From Mycobacterium sp. JS623 (GTDB lineage Bacteria; Actinomycetota; Actinomycetes; Mycobacteriales; Mycobacteriaceae), in the NCBI RefSeq assembly GCF_000328565.1, contig NC_019966.1:4464001-4528000 (forward strand): a stretch of 64,000 nucleotides of DNA. Reading direction: 5' to 3'. Below the pieces are notes generated by a model. It was given only the letters and a program-made list of their open reading frames with translations, was not told where the DNA came from and ran no database searches. This document shows, piece by piece, positions 44,975-53,388 of the stretch. Both the position numbers and the translations under genes were made by a program. Positions within the stretch are counted from its first letter, which is position 1, and each line of letters starts with the position of its first letter.

Positions 44975-44989
44975 GAGAATACGATTCTC
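44975..44989. promoter_or_regulatory. Operator-like palindrome, site 5 (mhpC / iclR)
   Basis: GAGAATACGATTCTC matches all 12 defined positions of the seven-site motif and is extended to 17 bp of symmetry by flanking C and G. It lies between divergent mhpC-like and iclR genes and so may control the whole 20-kb minus-strand run. Confidence 0.8.
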
Positions 44990-45048
44990 GTATTTTGTAA
45001 GCACTCTGCTCATTTATCGCACATACGTGTGCACTATAGTCAGAGCAT

Positions 45049-45063
45049 CACTCTCGCAGAGTG
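45049..45063. promoter_or_regulatory. Palindrome upstream of iclR
   Basis: CACTCT-CGC-AGAGTG is a perfect inverted repeat with 6-bp arms, 22 bp upstream of the iclR start. A second imperfect one (GCACA-N4-TGTGC) is at 45019-45032. Either could be the IclR binding site for autoregulation; neither matches the seven-site motif. Confidence 0.45.
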
Positions 45064-45085
45064 GATCTGTCAAGGAAGGGGCGCT

Positions 45086-45802
45086 ATGTCGTCGGAGGGC
45101 GCAGCCCGACATGGCACGGAGCCGACACCGAACGGTGCGCCGGGCTCGCAGACGCTGGCCAGGGGTTTGGCGGCGCTGCAATTGGTCGCCGGATCGCGAA
45201 CGGGGTTGACCGTTCAGCAGGTCGCAGACGACATCGGCGTTCATCGAACGATCGCGTATCGGCTGCTGAGCACGCTGTCACAGTTCCGGATGGTCGCCAA
45301 GGGCGACGACGGCAGATATCGGTCGGCCGCCGGGCTCGCCGTGCTGGGCGCGTCATTCGACAACAACGTGCGGCAATTGAGCGTGCCGACCCTGCGTGGA
45401 TTGGCCGACGAACTCGGCACCACCGTGTCGCTGCTTGTCGCCGAGGGCGATCAGCAGGTGGCGATCGCGGTGCTCGTGCCGAGCAACGTCTTCTACCAAC
45501 TCAACTTTCACGAGGGCAGCCGATACCCGCTCGAGCGCGGAGCAGCCGGGATCGCGCTACTTGCCAGCATGCCGCCGCGCCCTGGCGAGCGCGACCTGGT
45601 TCCCCAAGCGCGACAACAGGGTTGGATCATCACGCACGGCGAGGTTGAACCGAACACCTATGGGCTTGCCGTGCCAGTGAAACGGCGGCCACCGTCCCCG
45701 CCGACATGCATCAACCTCATCTCGCATCGCGAGGATGTCGTCATGGACGGGAGGGACGCGGTCATCAAGGCCGCCGATGAACTATCCGCGATCCTCAACT
45801 GA
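45086..45802 (+). CDS. IclR-family transcriptional regulator
   Basis: A 238-residue IclR regulator: N-terminal winged HTH (TLARGLAALQLVAGSRTGL ... DDIGVHRTIAYRLLSTL) and a C-terminal effector domain with FYQLNFHEGSRYPLERGAAG. IclR members such as MhpR control aromatic meta-cleavage genes, and the gene is divergent from the mhpC-A-B-like set. ATG with GGAAGGGG upstream; the longer ORF start at 45029 overlaps the palindromes. The effector domain is somewhat shortened at its C-terminus. Confidence 0.88.
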   Translation: MSSEGAARHGTEPTPNGAPGSQTLARGLAALQLVAGSRTGLTVQQVADDIGVHRTIAYRLLSTLSQFRMVAKGDDGRYRSAAGLAVLGASFDNNVRQLSVPTLRGLADELGTTVSLLVAEGDQQVAIAVLVPSNVFYQLNFHEGSRYPLERGAAGIALLASMPPRPGERDLVPQARQQGWIITHGEVEPNTYGLAVPVKRRPPSPPTCINLISHREDVVMDGRDAVIKAADELSAILN

Positions 45803-45817
45803 ATTGGAGCCTCGAAC

Positions 45818-47419
45818 GTGAGCGACTGGGACACCGACGTCGACGTGGTGGTGCTGGGCAGCGGCGGTGCAGGTTTGACAGCGGCGCTGACCGCGGCAAG
45901 CAGCGGCGCGTCGGTGGAGGTTTACGAGAAGGCGGCTACCGTCGGTGGCACGACGGCGGTTTCGGGTGGCATTGTCTGGATACCGGCTCATAGTCGCGCG
46001 TCCGACGGTGAGCTGCCGGTCGAGGATGCGATGGACTACCTGCGCGCGCAGTCACTCGGGTTCATGGACGACGAGTTGATGGAGACGTTCGTCCGGACCG
46101 GTGCGGAGATGCTGGATTACGTTGAGACGCACAGCGAGCTGCAGTTCGAGATCGCCGAGGGATTCCCTGACTACAAGCCGGAGTTGCCAGGTGGACGACC
46201 CGGCGGCGGACGCTCGCTGAATGCCAAGCCATTCGATCTGGCGCGGCTCGGCGACTGGCGCGACCAAATTATGTCGTTCCCCGCGGATTTCAGCAACGTC
46301 GGCATTGACGCGGAGACCCGCACCCGGATTCACGCGTCGGTAGACAGTGAAAACGGCGACTACTGTGTGGCGGGCACGGCGCTGATCGCCGGGTTGCTGA
46401 AGGGTCTACTCGATGTCGGCGTGGTACCGCGGACGAATGCGCGTGCCGTGGAGCTGATTGGCGATTCGACCGCTATCACGGGCGTGCGGATCAGCATGGA
46501 CGGCATGGACATTCGGGTGCGGGCCCGGCGCGGCGTTGTGCTGGCCACCGGCGGGTTCGAGTGGGACACCAAACTCGTCGAAGCCTATCTGCGCGGCCCG
46601 ATGCGCGGCGCGGTGTCACCGCCGAACAACACCGGCGACGGGCTGCGCATGGCGATGGCGCACGGCGCCGACCTGGCGAACATGGGCGAGGCGTGGTGGG
46701 TGCCGATCGTGCAGCTGCCCGGGGACACCTTCGAGGGTCAGCCGCGCAGCCGCAGTGTGCGGCTCGAGCGGACCCGTCCGCGCAGCATCATCGTCAACCG
46801 GGCGGGCAAGCGGTTCCTCAACGAGGCGGGCGAATACAACTCGATGGCAGGGCCGTTCCAGTACCTCGACCCACGCGATGGCTATGCGAACGACCCGGCG
46901 TGGATCGTGTTCGACTCGCTGCATCTCAAACGTTACGGCTTCCTCGGTGTCGCGCCCGGCGAGCCTGCCCCTGAGTGGTTCTCGCCGTCGGCCGACGTTG
47001 CCGAACTCGGCACAAAGACCGGCATAGACGCCGATGGCCTCGCCCGCACGCTGGCGGCGTGGAACGACCACGTCGCTCACGACACCGACCCCGACTTCGG
47101 CAGGGGCTCAAGCGCTTACGACGGATACTGGGGCGACGACAAAGCCACCACGACTGCAGGCAAGACGCTTGGCCCGATCGACACCGCGCCGTATTACGCG
47201 GTGCCGGTTTCTGTCGGCGCGATGGGCACCAAGGGCGGCCCGCGAACCGACCGCGACGGTCGAGTTTTCCACGTCAACGGCTCCGTCATTCCCGGGTTGT
47301 TTGCCGCGGGCAACGCGATGGCGGGGGCAACCGGCAAGGCGTACGGCGGCGCGGGCGGGACGCTCGGCCCCGCGATGGTCTTCGGCTACCGTGCGGGTCT
47401 TGCCGCTTCAGCCCGCTAA
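45818..47419 (+). CDS. FAD-dependent 3-ketosteroid-dehydrogenase-like flavoprotein
   Basis: A 533-residue KstD/fumarate-reductase-like flavoprotein, paralogous to that at 39813. VVLGSGGAGLTAALTAA binds FAD; VYEKAATVGGTTAVSGGIVW follows; the C-terminal YYAVPVSVGAMGTKGGPRTD and AYGGAGGTLGPAMVFGY carry the family's catalytic loop. GTG start 15 bp after iclR with TTGGAG upstream, so it is probably cotranscribed with the regulator. It overlaps the convergent oxidase-like gene by 12 bp. Confidence 0.9.
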   Translation: MSDWDTDVDVVVLGSGGAGLTAALTAASSGASVEVYEKAATVGGTTAVSGGIVWIPAHSRASDGELPVEDAMDYLRAQSLGFMDDELMETFVRTGAEMLDYVETHSELQFEIAEGFPDYKPELPGGRPGGGRSLNAKPFDLARLGDWRDQIMSFPADFSNVGIDAETRTRIHASVDSENGDYCVAGTALIAGLLKGLLDVGVVPRTNARAVELIGDSTAITGVRISMDGMDIRVRARRGVVLATGGFEWDTKLVEAYLRGPMRGAVSPPNNTGDGLRMAMAHGADLANMGEAWWVPIVQLPGDTFEGQPRSRSVRLERTRPRSIIVNRAGKRFLNEAGEYNSMAGPFQYLDPRDGYANDPAWIVFDSLHLKRYGFLGVAPGEPAPEWFSPSADVAELGTKTGIDADGLARTLAAWNDHVAHDTDPDFGRGSSAYDGYWGDDKATTTAGKTLGPIDTAPYYAVPVSVGAMGTKGGPRTDRDGRVFHVNGSVIPGLFAAGNAMAGATGKAYGGAGGTLGPAMVFGYRAGLAASAR

Positions 47420-47704
47420 CGCGGAGGCGATGAAGTAGCTGCCGAGCAACATCGCCGCCATCAGCACAACCCACGCGTCGGTGAGGCGACGCAGCAGCAC
47501 CGGAGCGTGTCGCACCTCCATGAACTCCCGAAAGATGATGCGCACCTTGACAAGAGCGATGACGATCGCGGCGACCGTGACGACTGTGCTCGCTTTCAGC
47601 GCCCCATGGTCATCGGCGGAGCGGTCCAGCCAGATGTAAGCCAGCGTCATGGCAGTGAGCACGAGCCAGACGATCGCCAGCCTCTTGTTGAAAGTTCCGC
47701 TCAC
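47408..47704 (-). CDS. Cytochrome c oxidase subunit IV-like membrane protein
   Basis: A 98-residue protein with three predicted membrane segments (about 9-25, 38-55 and 75-96), fitting the prokaryotic cytochrome oxidase subunit IV family (COX4_pro). It follows the subunit III-like gene by 3 bp and overlaps the convergent flavoprotein gene. These small subunits stabilise heme-copper oxidases, but no catalytic subunit I or II is encoded here. Confidence 0.8.
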   Translation of the reverse strand: MSGTFNKRLAIVWLVLTAMTLAYIWLDRSADDHGALKASTVVTVAAIVIALVKVRIIFREFMEVRHAPVLLRRLTDAWVVLMAAMLLGSYFIASALAG

Positions 47705-47707
47705 GGC

Positions 47708-48304
47708 TCACCTCACCACGTAGAGCAATGCGAAGATCAGCACCCACAGGAAATCGACGGTGTGCCAATAGGTGGCGCAGGTTTCCACCAGCTGCTGCGA
47801 TCGACGGGCCGGACTCCACAACTGGTACACCGCAACACCCATCACAACGAAGCCGATCAGCAGATGCAGAAGGTGGATCGACGTCAGAAAGAAGAAGTGC
47901 TGGAAGAACTCGTTGCTGGTGAATGTGTTGCCGAGCCGAATCTCCTTGCCCCATTCGAGCACCTTGGAGACCAGGAATGCGACGCCGAACCCGATCGTGA
48001 GGAACGCGTCTCTCAGTGCGTCCCGGTACGCCCCTTCGCGAGAAGCCTGGACGCATCGCGCGATCGCCCACGAACTCAGCAGCAGGGCAATGGTGTTGAA
48101 CACCCCGAAGCGGAGATCCAGAGCGGCCTGGGACTGCAGGTAGAGCTCCCGGTTCTGAATCCGGCCGACGAGATAGACCGAGAAGTACCCCGTGAAGAGA
48201 AGCGATTCGAAAAGAACGAACACCCACATGTCCGGCTGCCCAGGCACGAACCGGGTAGGCTGTCGCTTGGCTTCCGTTGGGGAGCCTTCCTGCAGATTCG
48301 TCAC
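47708..48304 (-). CDS. Heme-copper oxidase subunit III-like protein (NorE-like)
   Basis: A 198-residue protein with five predicted membrane segments. The start GQPDMWVFVLFESLLFTGYF, the middle FLTSIHLLHLLIGFVVMG and the end CATYWHTVDFLWVLIFALLYVV are the subunit III motifs, with the short form seen in NorE-type proteins. It would sit in the cytoplasmic membrane. It overlaps the upstream membrane gene by 4 bp. Its partner catalytic subunits, if any, are elsewhere in the genome. Confidence 0.86.
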   Translation of the reverse strand: MTNLQEGSPTEAKRQPTRFVPGQPDMWVFVLFESLLFTGYFSVYLVGRIQNRELYLQSQAALDLRFGVFNTIALLLSSWAIARCVQASREGAYRDALRDAFLTIGFGVAFLVSKVLEWGKEIRLGNTFTSNEFFQHFFFLTSIHLLHLLIGFVVMGVAVYQLWSPARRSQQLVETCATYWHTVDFLWVLIFALLYVVR

Positions 48305-49092
48305 TGCATCGCCCCCACTGAATCAGCCTCGCTACGTTGGTGTTTGGGCGGTAGCTCGGGCAGCGGTCCGGTGCCGGAATCCTCGCGAACGATCATCCTC
48401 CGCAACAGCACGATGAAGCAGGCGGTGTAGGTGACGAAGACCACCATGTTGATCCACCATGCGATCGCACCGTTCCAGGCGAAGACGCCGCGTTGGAAGA
48501 TCCACGCAGGCGCGACGACGAATTCGGTCAGCGCATTGCACAGGCCCAGATAGCCGAACCACTTCGGGAACACGTCGTTCTTGTCGAGCAGGATCGCAAC
48601 CAACCAGACCAGAGAGCCGATCATGAACACACCCATGGTCCCGCTGAACGACAGGAACGCGAAGTCGTAGAGCCAGCGGATCATCTCGGGATCGCGGTCT
48701 GGCCGCATGGCCCCGGTGGTCATCGCAATGGCCATCACCAACATCCCAGGAATGGCGCTGAGCGAATACATGACGAGGTACGAGTATCCGAAGATCCGGC
48801 TCACCGACATACGCCGCATCGAGTATGCGAGCAGCGCATTCATCGGCGCGCACAGTCCCGAAATGAGGAACACGATGCCGAACCCGGCGAGAATCCCGTA
48901 GTGCCGCGCGTCGAACCACTGCACGACCATCGGGGTGCTCCAGGCCGGGCTCGGCGGCGGCTGAACCCGGGTGACCAGGAAGAACAGCACACCGTATAGC
49001 TGGTAGAAGATGACCATCACCCACCACGCGAACCACAACTCGCGCTTGGGATGATCGCGCACGTTCCACAACAACCGGCGCAGCGTACTCAT
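48301..49092 (-). CDS. Six-span membrane protein of unknown function (paralogue A)
   Basis: A 263-residue integral membrane protein with about six hydrophobic segments (near residues 18-40, 64-90, 98-126, 138-166, 176-197, 206-232). I do not recognise a named family. It aligns in its second half with the next gene's product (PEMIRWLYDFAFLSF against PELTQLLNDLAWITF, and ILLDKNDVFPKWFGYLGL against IYWDRQERPVFKMWVAHF), so the two are paralogues. ATG at 49092 overlaps the upstream stop by 4 bp; the 351-codon ORF start is rejected because it lies within that gene. It may form a complex with the subunit III/IV-like proteins. Confidence 0.8.
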   Translation of the reverse strand: MSTLRRLLWNVRDHPKRELWFAWWVMVIFYQLYGVLFFLVTRVQPPPSPAWSTPMVVQWFDARHYGILAGFGIVFLISGLCAPMNALLAYSMRRMSVSRIFGYSYLVMYSLSAIPGMLVMAIAMTTGAMRPDRDPEMIRWLYDFAFLSFSGTMGVFMIGSLVWLVAILLDKNDVFPKWFGYLGLCNALTEFVVAPAWIFQRGVFAWNGAIAWWINMVVFVTYTACFIVLLRRMIVREDSGTGPLPELPPKHQRSEADSVGAMQ

Positions 49093-49796
49093 GCGGTGAT
49101 CCGCTCCTCGGCGCGCCGACGCAAGATGGCCTGGCCGAGAACGACTCCCATCACAACGATCCAGGCGGCGATCGCGATGTTCTTCACCCAGAACGACAGC
49201 AGTCCGTCCCACGCCAGCGGCCCGCTGAACGTCAGCGCGGTGAACGCGGCAGGCGCCAAGGCAACCGCGACAAGAAGATTGAAATGCGCCACCCACATCT
49301 TGAAGACGGGTCGCTCCTGACGGTCCCAGTAGATCGCCAGTGCAAGAAGCAGGCATTGCGCGATCAGGTACGGAACCGAAACGGTGAACGTGATCCAGGC
49401 AAGGTCATTGAGCAGTTGGGTGAGCTCCGGCGCACGTTCCGGACGAAACGAGCCCAGCAGCCAGAACATGTTGGCAATCAAGAAGAGACAGGGCGGCCCG
49501 CCCGCGCAGGCGATCAGACTGTAGGACAAAATCGGCGTGCGGTGCGCCATTCGACGTACCTGCATCGCCAGCAGCATGACCGTCGGGATCAGACCCACAC
49601 CGAACCAGTTGAACAAGATCATGCTGTAACGAATCCGCGCGGTCTCGTCGCGATAGAAACTCGCGACTTGGTCCGCGGACATCGTCGGTGACATCGGGTG
49701 CACGAAGCCAGGAAAGATGAAGAAGGCGGATACCCAAATGACGGCGATTGCGGGCAAGGTCCAGAACAGGATCAACTCGCCATCCGTGCGTCTCAT
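49089..49796 (-). CDS. Six-span membrane protein of unknown function (paralogue B)
   Basis: A 235-residue membrane protein with about six segments (near 8-32, 55-80, 89-117, 129-157, 167-196, 202-225). It is paralogous to the next protein in the operon. No cysteine or histidine clusters suggest heme or metal binding with certainty. It is first in the cassette, 25 bp from a pair of strong palindromes that lie between it and the divergent tetR. A transport or electron-transfer role in the membrane is possible but unproven. Confidence 0.8.
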   Translation of the reverse strand: MRRTDGELILFWTLPAIAVIWVSAFFIFPGFVHPMSPTMSADQVASFYRDETARIRYSMILFNWFGVGLIPTVMLLAMQVRRMAHRTPILSYSLIACAGGPPCLFLIANMFWLLGSFRPERAPELTQLLNDLAWITFTVSVPYLIAQCLLLALAIYWDRQERPVFKMWVAHFNLLVAVALAPAAFTALTFSGPLAWDGLLSFWVKNIAIAAWIVVMGVVLGQAILRRRAEERITA

Positions 49797-49820
49797 CGTC
49801 GAACTCCTCGCTCAGCGTCG

Positions 49821-49859
49821 GTAGCCGATCGGCAACTGCGACGGTAGCCGATCGGCTAC
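49821..49859. promoter_or_regulatory. Tandem TetR operators between membrane cassette and tetR
   Basis: GTAGCCGATCGGCTAC (49844-49859) is a perfect 16-bp palindrome and GTAGCCGATCGGCAAC (49821-49836) is a copy with one change, their starts 23 bp apart. They lie in the 89-bp divergent gap between the membrane cassette and tetR, the classical arrangement of a TetR repressor that controls itself and the neighbouring operon. Confidence 0.85.
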
Positions 49860-49885
49860 TAGACGGTCAATCCTCGGTTACCCTC

Positions 49886-50491
49886 GTGGCTGTGACGTCC
49901 ACCGACCAGGACCGCCGGTTCAGCGCAATCACGCGGACCGCAGCTCAGACTCGTGTATTGGACGCGGCGTTGAAACTCATTGCCGAGCGCGGTGTCAGCG
50001 GCACGTCCCTGCAGATGATCGCCGACGAAATGGGTGTGACGAAGGCGGCCGTCTACCGCCAGTTCAAAACCAAGGAAGAGATCGTCATCGCCATCACCGA
50101 GCGGGAGATGAGCCGGCTCGAGGATGCCGTCGAAGCCGCCGAGGCGGCGGGTCACCCGCTGCGGGCGCGCCAGGTTCTGCTCGACAGGATGATCGAGCAG
50201 GCAATCGAGCGCCGCGGAGACTTCAGTGTTCCGCTCTTCGATCCCGTCATCATTCGGCTGCAGGCCGAGTACGAACCGTTCCAGCGGTTCATCGAACGCC
50301 TGTATGCCGCACTACTCGGCACGGAAGCCGGTGTCGAGGCGCGCTTGCACGCCGCGATGCTGTCGAGCGCGATCAGCGTCGCGGTGATGCACCCGCTGCT
50401 GGCCGACGTCGACGGTGCGACACTGCGCACGCAACTCAACGAAATGACGCGAAGGATGCTCAGTCTGCCCCCGTCAGCCGGTGGCAGCTAG
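49886..50491 (+). CDS. TetR-family transcriptional regulator
   Basis: A 201-residue TetR regulator with a clear HTH (QTRVLDAALKLIAERGVSG ... MIADEMGVTKAAVYRQFKTKEEIV). The start is uncertain: GTG at 49886 or 49892; the longer ORF from 49748 crosses both palindromes and is rejected. No ribosome site precedes the GTGs, so a leaderless transcript is possible. It is divergent from the oxidase-like membrane cassette and very probably represses it through the tandem palindromes. Confidence 0.88.
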   Translation: MAVTSTDQDRRFSAITRTAAQTRVLDAALKLIAERGVSGTSLQMIADEMGVTKAAVYRQFKTKEEIVIAITEREMSRLEDAVEAAEAAGHPLRARQVLLDRMIEQAIERRGDFSVPLFDPVIIRLQAEYEPFQRFIERLYAALLGTEAGVEARLHAAMLSSAISVAVMHPLLADVDGATLRTQLNEMTRRMLSLPPSAGGS

Positions 50492-50495
50492 GTTG

Positions 50496-51371
50496 TCACG
50501 CTTGATCTTTCGTTTTGTTCAATTGCTCTGCGGCTGTGTACGGATCGTCCAACCCCTCGGCGACTTGTCTCGCCAGTCGGTCTAGCTCCGGATGACTCCG
50601 CAGCTGAGTATGCGCCAACGACAAGATCTGCGCCCTGGCACGCGCGATTCGACGGTGCGGGCTGTCCGCCCGGTGATGCTCCTCGATTGCGTCTACCAGC
50701 TTGTCGATGCCTTCGCCCTGTGCGGCAACGAGTTTGAGGATCGGGGCCATGGTCTCGCCACGAAGATCACGCACTGTTTGGTCAGCGCCCTCGCGGTCCG
50801 CTTTGTTGACGACGACGATGTCCGCCACTTCCAATAAGCCGGCCTTAGCGGCCTGAACCGCATCGCCCGCACCGGGATTCAGGATCACGACTGTCGGATC
50901 GGCGACCGCAGCGATCTCGATCTCCGACTGACCGACGCCAACGGTCTCCAGCACGATCTGGTCATACGACAGCGCGGCCAGCAGCCTTATCGCCGCCGGA
51001 ACCGCGGCCGCCAGGCCGCCGAGATGTCCTCGGGTGGCCACCGAACGGATCAGTACATCGGAGTCGTTGATATGTGCGGCCATTCGAATGCGGTCACCCA
51101 GCAGCGCTCCCCCGCTGTACGGCGAGGACGGATCAACGGCGAGCACAGCGACGCGCATGTCCCGCTCGCGGTAGGCACCGACCAGTGCCCCGACCGTCGT
51201 CGACTTTCCGGCACCCGGCGGTCCCGTCACACCGACGATGCGTGGCGGCGTCGTCGGCCCGACCGCATCGAGAACCTCTTTGCGGCGCGGACTCTCGACC
51301 AGGCTCAGCAAGCGGCCGGCGGCGCGGATGGACCCGTTGCGCGCCGACTCGATGAGCTCGTCGATGGTCAT
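50496..51371 (-). CDS. meaB: MeaB/ArgK-family GTPase
   Basis: A 291-residue G3E-type GTPase of the MeaB family, the chaperone that loads and protects B12 in methylmalonyl-CoA mutase-type enzymes. Walker A is GVTGPPGAGKSTT at about 46-58; VDPSSPYSGGALLGDRIRM and IVLETVGVGQSE are switch/Walker B motifs, NKADREGADQ the base-binding motif. It follows the thiolase by 2 bp. No mutase subunit is in the window; a mutase for branched or ring-derived acyl-CoA may be coded elsewhere. Confidence 0.9.
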   Translation of the reverse strand: MTIDELIESARNGSIRAAGRLLSLVESPRRKEVLDAVGPTTPPRIVGVTGPPGAGKSTTVGALVGAYRERDMRVAVLAVDPSSPYSGGALLGDRIRMAAHINDSDVLIRSVATRGHLGGLAAAVPAAIRLLAALSYDQIVLETVGVGQSEIEIAAVADPTVVILNPGAGDAVQAAKAGLLEVADIVVVNKADREGADQTVRDLRGETMAPILKLVAAQGEGIDKLVDAIEEHHRADSPHRRIARARAQILSLAHTQLRSHPELDRLARQVAEGLDDPYTAAEQLNKTKDQA

Positions 51372-51373
51372 GG

Positions 51374-52552
51374 TTATACGGATTGAGGAACTCTATTCGA
51401 TGTCGCCACCGTAGTGGCTCCACCCACCTCGATCACGGTGGCGGAACCCATTCCGCCGCCCGCACACATCGCCGCGACACCGATACCGCCGCCGCGCCTG
51501 CGCAGTTCGTGCACCAACGTCACAAGCATCCGGGCTCCCGTCGCCGCAACGGGGTGGCCGAGCGAGCAGCCACTACCGTTGGGGTTGACCTTCTCGGGGT
51601 CGAGGTCGAGCATCTTGATCGTGGCCACGCACATCGAGGCGAACGCCTCGTTGATCTCGAACAGGTCCACGTCTGCGAGCGAAAGCCGCGCCCTGCCAAG
51701 CGCTTTCGGGATCGCTTCGACGGGCGCGAGGCCCGTCGATGCAGGATCCACGCCTACCGACGCCCACGACCGGATGGTCGCCAAGGCGGGCAGCCCCAGG
51801 CGATCGCTGGCGATGCCCAGTACTGCTGCGGCATCGTTGGCGCCGCAGGCGTTGCCCGCGGTGATCGAAAAACCTTCGATCTCGGGGTGAAGCGGCTTGA
51901 GCGCGGCCAGCTTCTCCAGGGTGGTGTCGCGCCGCGGATGCTCGTCGACCTCGAACAGGCCGTGCGACGTCTCGATGGGAACGACCTCGTGCTTGAACCG
52001 TCCCTCGTCAATGGCCTGAATCGCCTTGCGGTGCGAGCCGAGCGCCCACTCGTCCATCTCCTCGCGAGACACCCCGGCCTTGACCGCGGCGTTCCATCCG
52101 ACGGTGATCGACATGTCCATGTTCGGCGCGTCCGGCCGGTTCGGATGGGTCGGCGGGAACCAGTCGACTACCTCGTCACCGACCCGCCGCGTGAACCGCG
52201 GTGACGTCGACGCCGAGTTCACCCCGCCCGCCAGGATCAGCTGATCCATACCGGCGCGGATGCTCGCCGCTGCGCTGTGCACGGCGGCCTGGCCCGCGGC
52301 GCAGTGCCGGTTCACCGCAAGGCCCGGCACCGACGGCAGCCCTGCGGTGATCGCAGCGTGGCGGGCGACGACACCGCCGCCGTAGAGGCCCTCGCCGAGA
52401 ATCACGTCATCGATTTGCAAGCCGTCGAGATCGGCTACCGCGGCGCCAACAATGTGCTCTGCCAGCTGATACGCGTCGGTGTCACGCAGTGTGCCCTTCA
52501 CGGCGGTGCCGATCGGCGTGCGCAGCGCGGACACGATGACGGCGTCAGGCAT
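51374..52552 (-). CDS. Thiolase family protein
   Basis: A 392-residue thiolase for 3-ketoacyl-CoA cleavage. The nucleophile is C84 in NRHCAAGQAAV; CSLGHPVAATGARM and AAMCAGGGMGSA give the other active-site residues. ATG at 52552 with GGAG 6 bases upstream; the longer ORF reads through operator site 6. It leads a thiolase-meaB transcript and diverges from three SDR genes. Confidence 0.93.
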   Translation of the reverse strand: MPDAVIVSALRTPIGTAVKGTLRDTDAYQLAEHIVGAAVADLDGLQIDDVILGEGLYGGGVVARHAAITAGLPSVPGLAVNRHCAAGQAAVHSAAASIRAGMDQLILAGGVNSASTSPRFTRRVGDEVVDWFPPTHPNRPDAPNMDMSITVGWNAAVKAGVSREEMDEWALGSHRKAIQAIDEGRFKHEVVPIETSHGLFEVDEHPRRDTTLEKLAALKPLHPEIEGFSITAGNACGANDAAAVLGIASDRLGLPALATIRSWASVGVDPASTGLAPVEAIPKALGRARLSLADVDLFEINEAFASMCVATIKMLDLDPEKVNPNGSGCSLGHPVAATGARMLVTLVHELRRRGGGIGVAAMCAGGGMGSATVIEVGGATTVATSNRVPQSV

Positions 52553-52571
52553 GGGTGTCTCCGTTTCGTAT

Positions 52572-52586
52572 GAGAATGCTATTCTC
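52572..52586. promoter_or_regulatory. Operator-like palindrome, site 6 (thiolase / SDR)
   Basis: GAGAATGCTATTCTC matches all 12 defined positions. It is 19 bp upstream of the thiolase ATG and 37 bp upstream of the divergent SDR ATG, well placed to control both. Confidence 0.8.
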
Positions 52587-52623
52587 TCAGTTCGAGAGTG
52601 CCAGTTGCAAGAAGGGGAACCAC

Positions 52624-53388
52624 ATGCAAATCGCAGGTAGTTCGGCGATCGTCGTCGGCGGAGCCGGTGGCCTGGGTGAGGCAACCGTTCGGCGTCTGCA
52701 CGGCGCGGGAGCCAAGGTCGTCGTCGCCGACCTCGCCGATGACAAGGGCAAGGAGCTCGAAGCCGAACTCGGCGTGCGCTACGTCCGCACCGACGCCACG
52801 TCCGAAAAGTCGGTCAACGCGGCCATCGCGGAAGCGGCGTCGCTGGCTCCCCTGCGAATCTCGGTCGACACCCACGGCGGTCCGGCCGGCGGCGGGCGCC
52901 TGGTCGGCAAGGACGGTTCTCCACTGAGCATGGAGGCCTTCGAGAAGACCATCACGTTCTATCTGACCGCGGTGTTCAACGTGATGCGGTTGGCGGCCGC
53001 AAAGATCGCGAAGTCGGAGCCGCTGGAAGAAGGCGGACGTGGCGTGATCGTCAACACCGCATCGATCGCGGGCTATGAGGGGCAAATCGGCCAGCTGCCC
53101 TACTCCGCCGCCAAGGGTGGCGTGCTGGGCATGACACTCGTTGCGGCGCGCGATCTTTCGCCGCTCGGGATCCGCGTCGTCACGATCGCGCCCGGCACCA
53201 TCAACACCCCGGCGTACGGCAAGGCGGCAGATCAGCTGGAGCAATACTGGGCGCCGCAGATTCCGTTCCCCAAGCGCATGGGCCGCTCGACGGAGTATGC
53301 GCAACTGGCGCAGAGCATCATCGAAAACGACTATCTCAATGGGGAAATCATTCGTCTCGACGGGGCGCTGCGGTTCCCGCCGAAATGA
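52624..53388 (+). CDS. SDR family oxidoreductase, type-II HADH-like
   Basis: A 254-residue SDR of the 3-hydroxyacyl-CoA dehydrogenase type II (HSD17B10-like) branch: [49 protein letters not shown] in parts with Ser and Tyr-Lys, and [12 protein letters not shown]. The usual NNAG reads [10 protein letters not shown] here. It would oxidise a 3-hydroxyacyl-CoA. ATG with AAGGGG upstream; overlaps the next SDR by 4 bp. Confidence 0.88.
   Translation: MQIAGSSAIVVGGAGGLGEATVRRLHGAGAKVVVADLADDKGKELEAELGVRYVRTDATSEKSVNAAIAEAASLAPLRISVDTHGGPAGGGRLVGKDGSPLSMEAFEKTITFYLTAVFNVMRLAAAKIAKSEPLEEGGRGVIVNTASIAGYEGQIGQLPYSAAKGGVLGMTLVAARDLSPLGIRVVTIAPGTINTPAYGKAADQLEQYWAPQIPFPKRMGRSTEYAQLAQSIIENDYLNGEIIRLDGALRFPPK

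Noticed and set aside
44090..45013. N-terminal extension of the MhpA-like frame up to 864 codons
   Set aside because: The extra 308 codons overlap the MhpC-like gene in another frame and read as Arg-rich sequence without homology; the FAD motif starts at the ATG at 44089.
48301..49356. 351-codon start for membrane paralogue A
   Set aside because: The first 88 codons overlap paralogue B and are Arg/Cys-rich; the ATG at 49092 overlapping the upstream stop by 4 bp is the natural start.
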